Notes under the pieces: model-generated
What the model was told of the DNA's origin: nothing
Database searches by the model: none
The model's input: the letters and a program-made list of their open reading frames with translations, nothing else
Shown: in pieces, positions 4,100-5,799 of the stretch
How positions within the stretch are numbered: the first letter of the stretch is position 1
Layout: every line of letters begins with the position of its first letter
Position numbers and translations under genes: made by a program
Assembly (NCBI GenBank): GCA_021793595.1
Contig: JAJYSL010000282.1
Location: forward strand, 1 to 5,799
Reading direction: 5' to 3'
Source of the DNA: Acidobacteriota bacterium
Lineage (GTDB): Bacteria > Acidobacteriota > Terriglobia > Terriglobales > Acidobacteriaceae
Length of the DNA: 5,799 nucleotides

Positions 4100-5799
4100 A
4101 TGGCGGAGAAGAATACATTGCGTCGTTGGCTAATACAGCCCTTGCTTTGGGCTCTGATTTATGGCGCCCTGATCGCATATGGACTGTATGCCTGGTGGAG
4201 GATTCCGGTCGAGGTGCTGCCGCGCTTCAATTTTCCTGAAATCAGCGTCATGACACATGAGCCCGGCACAACCGCTGTAGAACTGGAATCGCAGATTACG
4301 AGACCGCTCGAGGGCGAAATGATGGCGCTGACAAACCTCGTGAGCGTTCGCTCCAGCATGGGCAATGGCCTGGTGGAAACCGACATTCGCTTCCGCGAGG
4401 GCACGGACCCCGAACTGGATCTGATGGCGGTGAATGGAGCGATCGATCGGGCGCGTACGAGAATTCCTGCTTCAGCTCATCCCTTTGCTCAGATCATGGG
4501 TACCGGCATCAACGAAGTGGCCGATTACAGCCTGGAACTCCCTGCCGAAGTGGCCCCAGCGGAGGCTGAGCGCGCCGTTCTCGCCAATGTCGTTCCCGCA
4601 TTGCGCGCTCTTCCCGGCGTCTACCGTGTTGAGGTGTATGGCACCGGGCAGGAAGCGCTTTGGGTCCAACCCGACCTTGCAGCGATGTATCGATATGGGG
4701 TGCCGATCACTTCTCTGGTCGATGCCCTCCGGCAGCAGGTTGTTCTTGAACCTGGCGGCTATCTGACTCAGGGACATCAGGACCTCTTCATCGAAGTTCG
4801 CAGCCTGCCGACGCACATTCGCAATTTGGAAAGGATTCCGGTCGCCAGCGCCAACGGGCCTATTCCTCTTCGTAACCTGGCACGCGTCGTTCGCGCTTCT
4901 GTACCGACACTGAATGTGGCATTGCTGGATCAGCGGCCCAGTGTTGCTCTGGTGGTCTTCAAACAGACGAACGCCTCCACGATGCCGGTGGATGCGAGCG
5001 TCAGGCGAACGCTATCGAGTACGATTCGGCAGTTGCCGCCAGGTGTGAAATGGGTCAGCATCTACGATCAGGGTCATCTGGTACATAGCGTCGGAGCCGA
5101 TCTGGGAAGAAACCTGGTGATTGGGGGCGTGCTGGCGATTCTGGTTTTGTTGTGGGTTCTTGGCGGCGGCCGCGGCATTTGGATTCTGGCTGTGAGTATT
5201 CCTCTCTCCGTGTTACTGGGAATCGCCAGCCTCTATGCTGCTGGGCAAAGCCTGAATATGATGACGCTGGGAGCGCTGACCATCGCCGTGGGACTGCTGA
5301 GCGATGACGGCATCAGTGTTCTCGAGAGCATCTATCACCGATGGGAAAAGGGCGATGAACGATGGCCTGGAATTGCGCGGGGCCTCCGCGACATTGTCGG
5401 TCCGGATATCACGGGCACGCTGACCACCGTATCTGTTTTCATTCCTCTGCTTTTTGTGGGCGGCCTGGCCGGACTCTTCTTTATTCCCTTTGCGCTGGCA
5501 ATGGCGCTGTCGCTGCTCGCTTCGCTGCTCATCTCCCTCACGCTGATTCCGCTGGGCCTGGGTTTTTTGAAGGCCAAAGTCCGCGCCACCCCCACCTTAG
5601 CCGCCAAGGCTCTCGATTCTCTGCGGCAACACAACGAGCGGCTGTTCAATGTAGTGGCGAAATTTCCCAAACTCAGTCTCGCCATTTGCGTGCTGTTGCT
5701 GGTGAGCAGCCTGGCGGGACTGGTGCTTGTACCCATTAATTTCCTGCCGCTGCCCAATGAAGGTGTTCTACTCGAGAGCTTCACGCTCACTCCCGGCAG
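4100..5799 (+). CDS. RND efflux pump inner-membrane subunit (CzcA/CusA-AcrB superfamily), 3' end outside the window
   Basis: The frame is open from ATG 4100 to the right edge: 566 full codons and two bases, about half of a usual 1000-1050 residue pump. It begins 4 bases after the adaptor stop. The first transmembrane helix is at about 12-32, followed by the conserved I-P-V-E-V-L-P-R-F-x-F-P-E-I-S-V entry into the periplasmic porter domain (about 33-335; E-P-G at 54-56, L-E-S-Q-I-T-R-P-L-E at 62-71). Helices TM2 to TM6 fall near 338-354, 360-380, 386-408, 440-460 and 462-488. TM7 is at about 524-546, followed by N-F-L-P-L-P-N-E-G, which opens the second periplasmic repeat. The proton-relay helix TM4 reads A-V-G-L-L-S-D-D-G-I-S-V-L-E-S, with Asp402, Asp403 and Glu409 at the places expected for proton coupling. 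The pump should export a substrate using the proton gradient, with the adaptor and an outer-membrane channel not seen here. Heavy-metal (HME) type is favoured by overall resemblance, but the drug (HAE) type is not excluded because the substrate-site half is missing. Confidence 0.92.
   Translation, partial: MAEKNTLRRWLIQPLLWALIYGALIAYGLYAWWRIPVEVLPRFNFPEISVMTHEPGTTAVELESQITRPLEGEMMALTNLVSVRSSMGNGLVETDIRFREGTDPELDLMAVNGAIDRARTRIPASAHPFAQIMGTGINEVADYSLELPAEVAPAEAERAVLANVVPALRALPGVYRVEVYGTGQEALWVQPDLAAMYRYGVPITSLVDALRQQVVLEPGGYLTQGHQDLFIEVRSLPTHIRNLERIPVASANGPIPLRNLARVVRASVPTLNVALLDQRPSVALVVFKQTNASTMPVDASVRRTLSSTIRQLPPGVKWVSIYDQGHLVHSVGADLGRNLVIGGVLAILVLLWVLGGGRGIWILAVSIPLSVLLGIASLYAAGQSLNMMTLGALTIAVGLLSDDGISVLESIYHRWEKGDERWPGIARGLRDIVGPDITGTLTTVSVFIPLLFVGGLAGLFFIPFALAMALSLLASLLISLTLIPLGLGFLKAKVRATPTLAAKALDSLRQHNERLFNVVAKFPKLSLAICVLLLVSSLAGLVLVPINFLPLPNEGVLLESFTLTPG

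Noticed and set aside
3118..4101. A 327-codon minus-strand frame
   Set aside because: It is fully antisense to the adaptor gene, which has all the expected domains in order. The antisense product has no recognisable motif.
5335..5790. Open frames on both strands near the right edge
   Set aside because: Both overlap the RND pump frame, which carries the transmembrane and relay motifs. The alternatives are low-complexity Ser/Arg or Ala/Gly/His shadows.

Overview
The window is about 57% G+C by eye and reads as bacterial chromosome. It most likely comes from an Acidobacteriota member (Terriglobia-like). Three things point there: a secreted multi-Asp-box (BNR) propeller protein of the kind abundant in that phylum, a decayed C-terminus of an Oar/CarboxypepD_reg-type TonB-dependent receptor (a family strongly expanded there), and an RND cluster led by a small two-helix membrane protein. 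The taxonomic call is inference from remembered family resemblance, not from a search.

Layout. Positions 1-1071, minus strand: the N-terminal 357 codons of a secreted beta-propeller protein that runs off the left edge. Positions 1072-1727: a stretch with no intact gene. Its left half (about 1139-1453, minus strand) is a frameshifted remnant of a TonB-dependent receptor C-terminus. Its right half holds two adjacent perfect inverted repeats (1521-1559) and the leader of the next gene. Positions 1728-2456, plus strand: a TauE/SafE (TSUP) family membrane permease. Positions 2553-2903, plus strand: a 116-residue protein with two predicted membrane helices and a Cys/His/Asp-rich loop between them. 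Positions 2995-4095, plus strand: a periplasmic adaptor (membrane fusion protein). From 4100 to beyond the right edge, plus strand: an RND inner-membrane pump of the CzcA/CusA-like superfamily, 566 codons visible, roughly half of a full-length pump.

How the genes fit together. Adaptor and pump are separated by 4 bases and must form one tripartite efflux unit. No outer-membrane TolC-like factor is seen in the window. The small membrane protein lies 91 bases upstream on the same strand and is probably an accessory part of the same cluster. Its loop, predicted periplasmic, carries C-C-D-H-x2-D-D-x2-H, which would suit metal binding, but the substrate cannot be fixed from sequence alone. The TauE/SafE gene 96 bases further upstream may be co-transcribed or merely adjacent. 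The propeller gene on the opposite strand is probably unrelated to efflux. It once sat directly downstream of a TonB-dependent receptor that is now largely deleted.

No tRNA, rRNA, CRISPR array or intact mobile element was recognised. Nothing here is clearly a new defence or mobile system. The most useful leads are the small membrane protein, the receptor remnant with its neighbouring hairpins, and the unusual TM4 motif of the RND pump.
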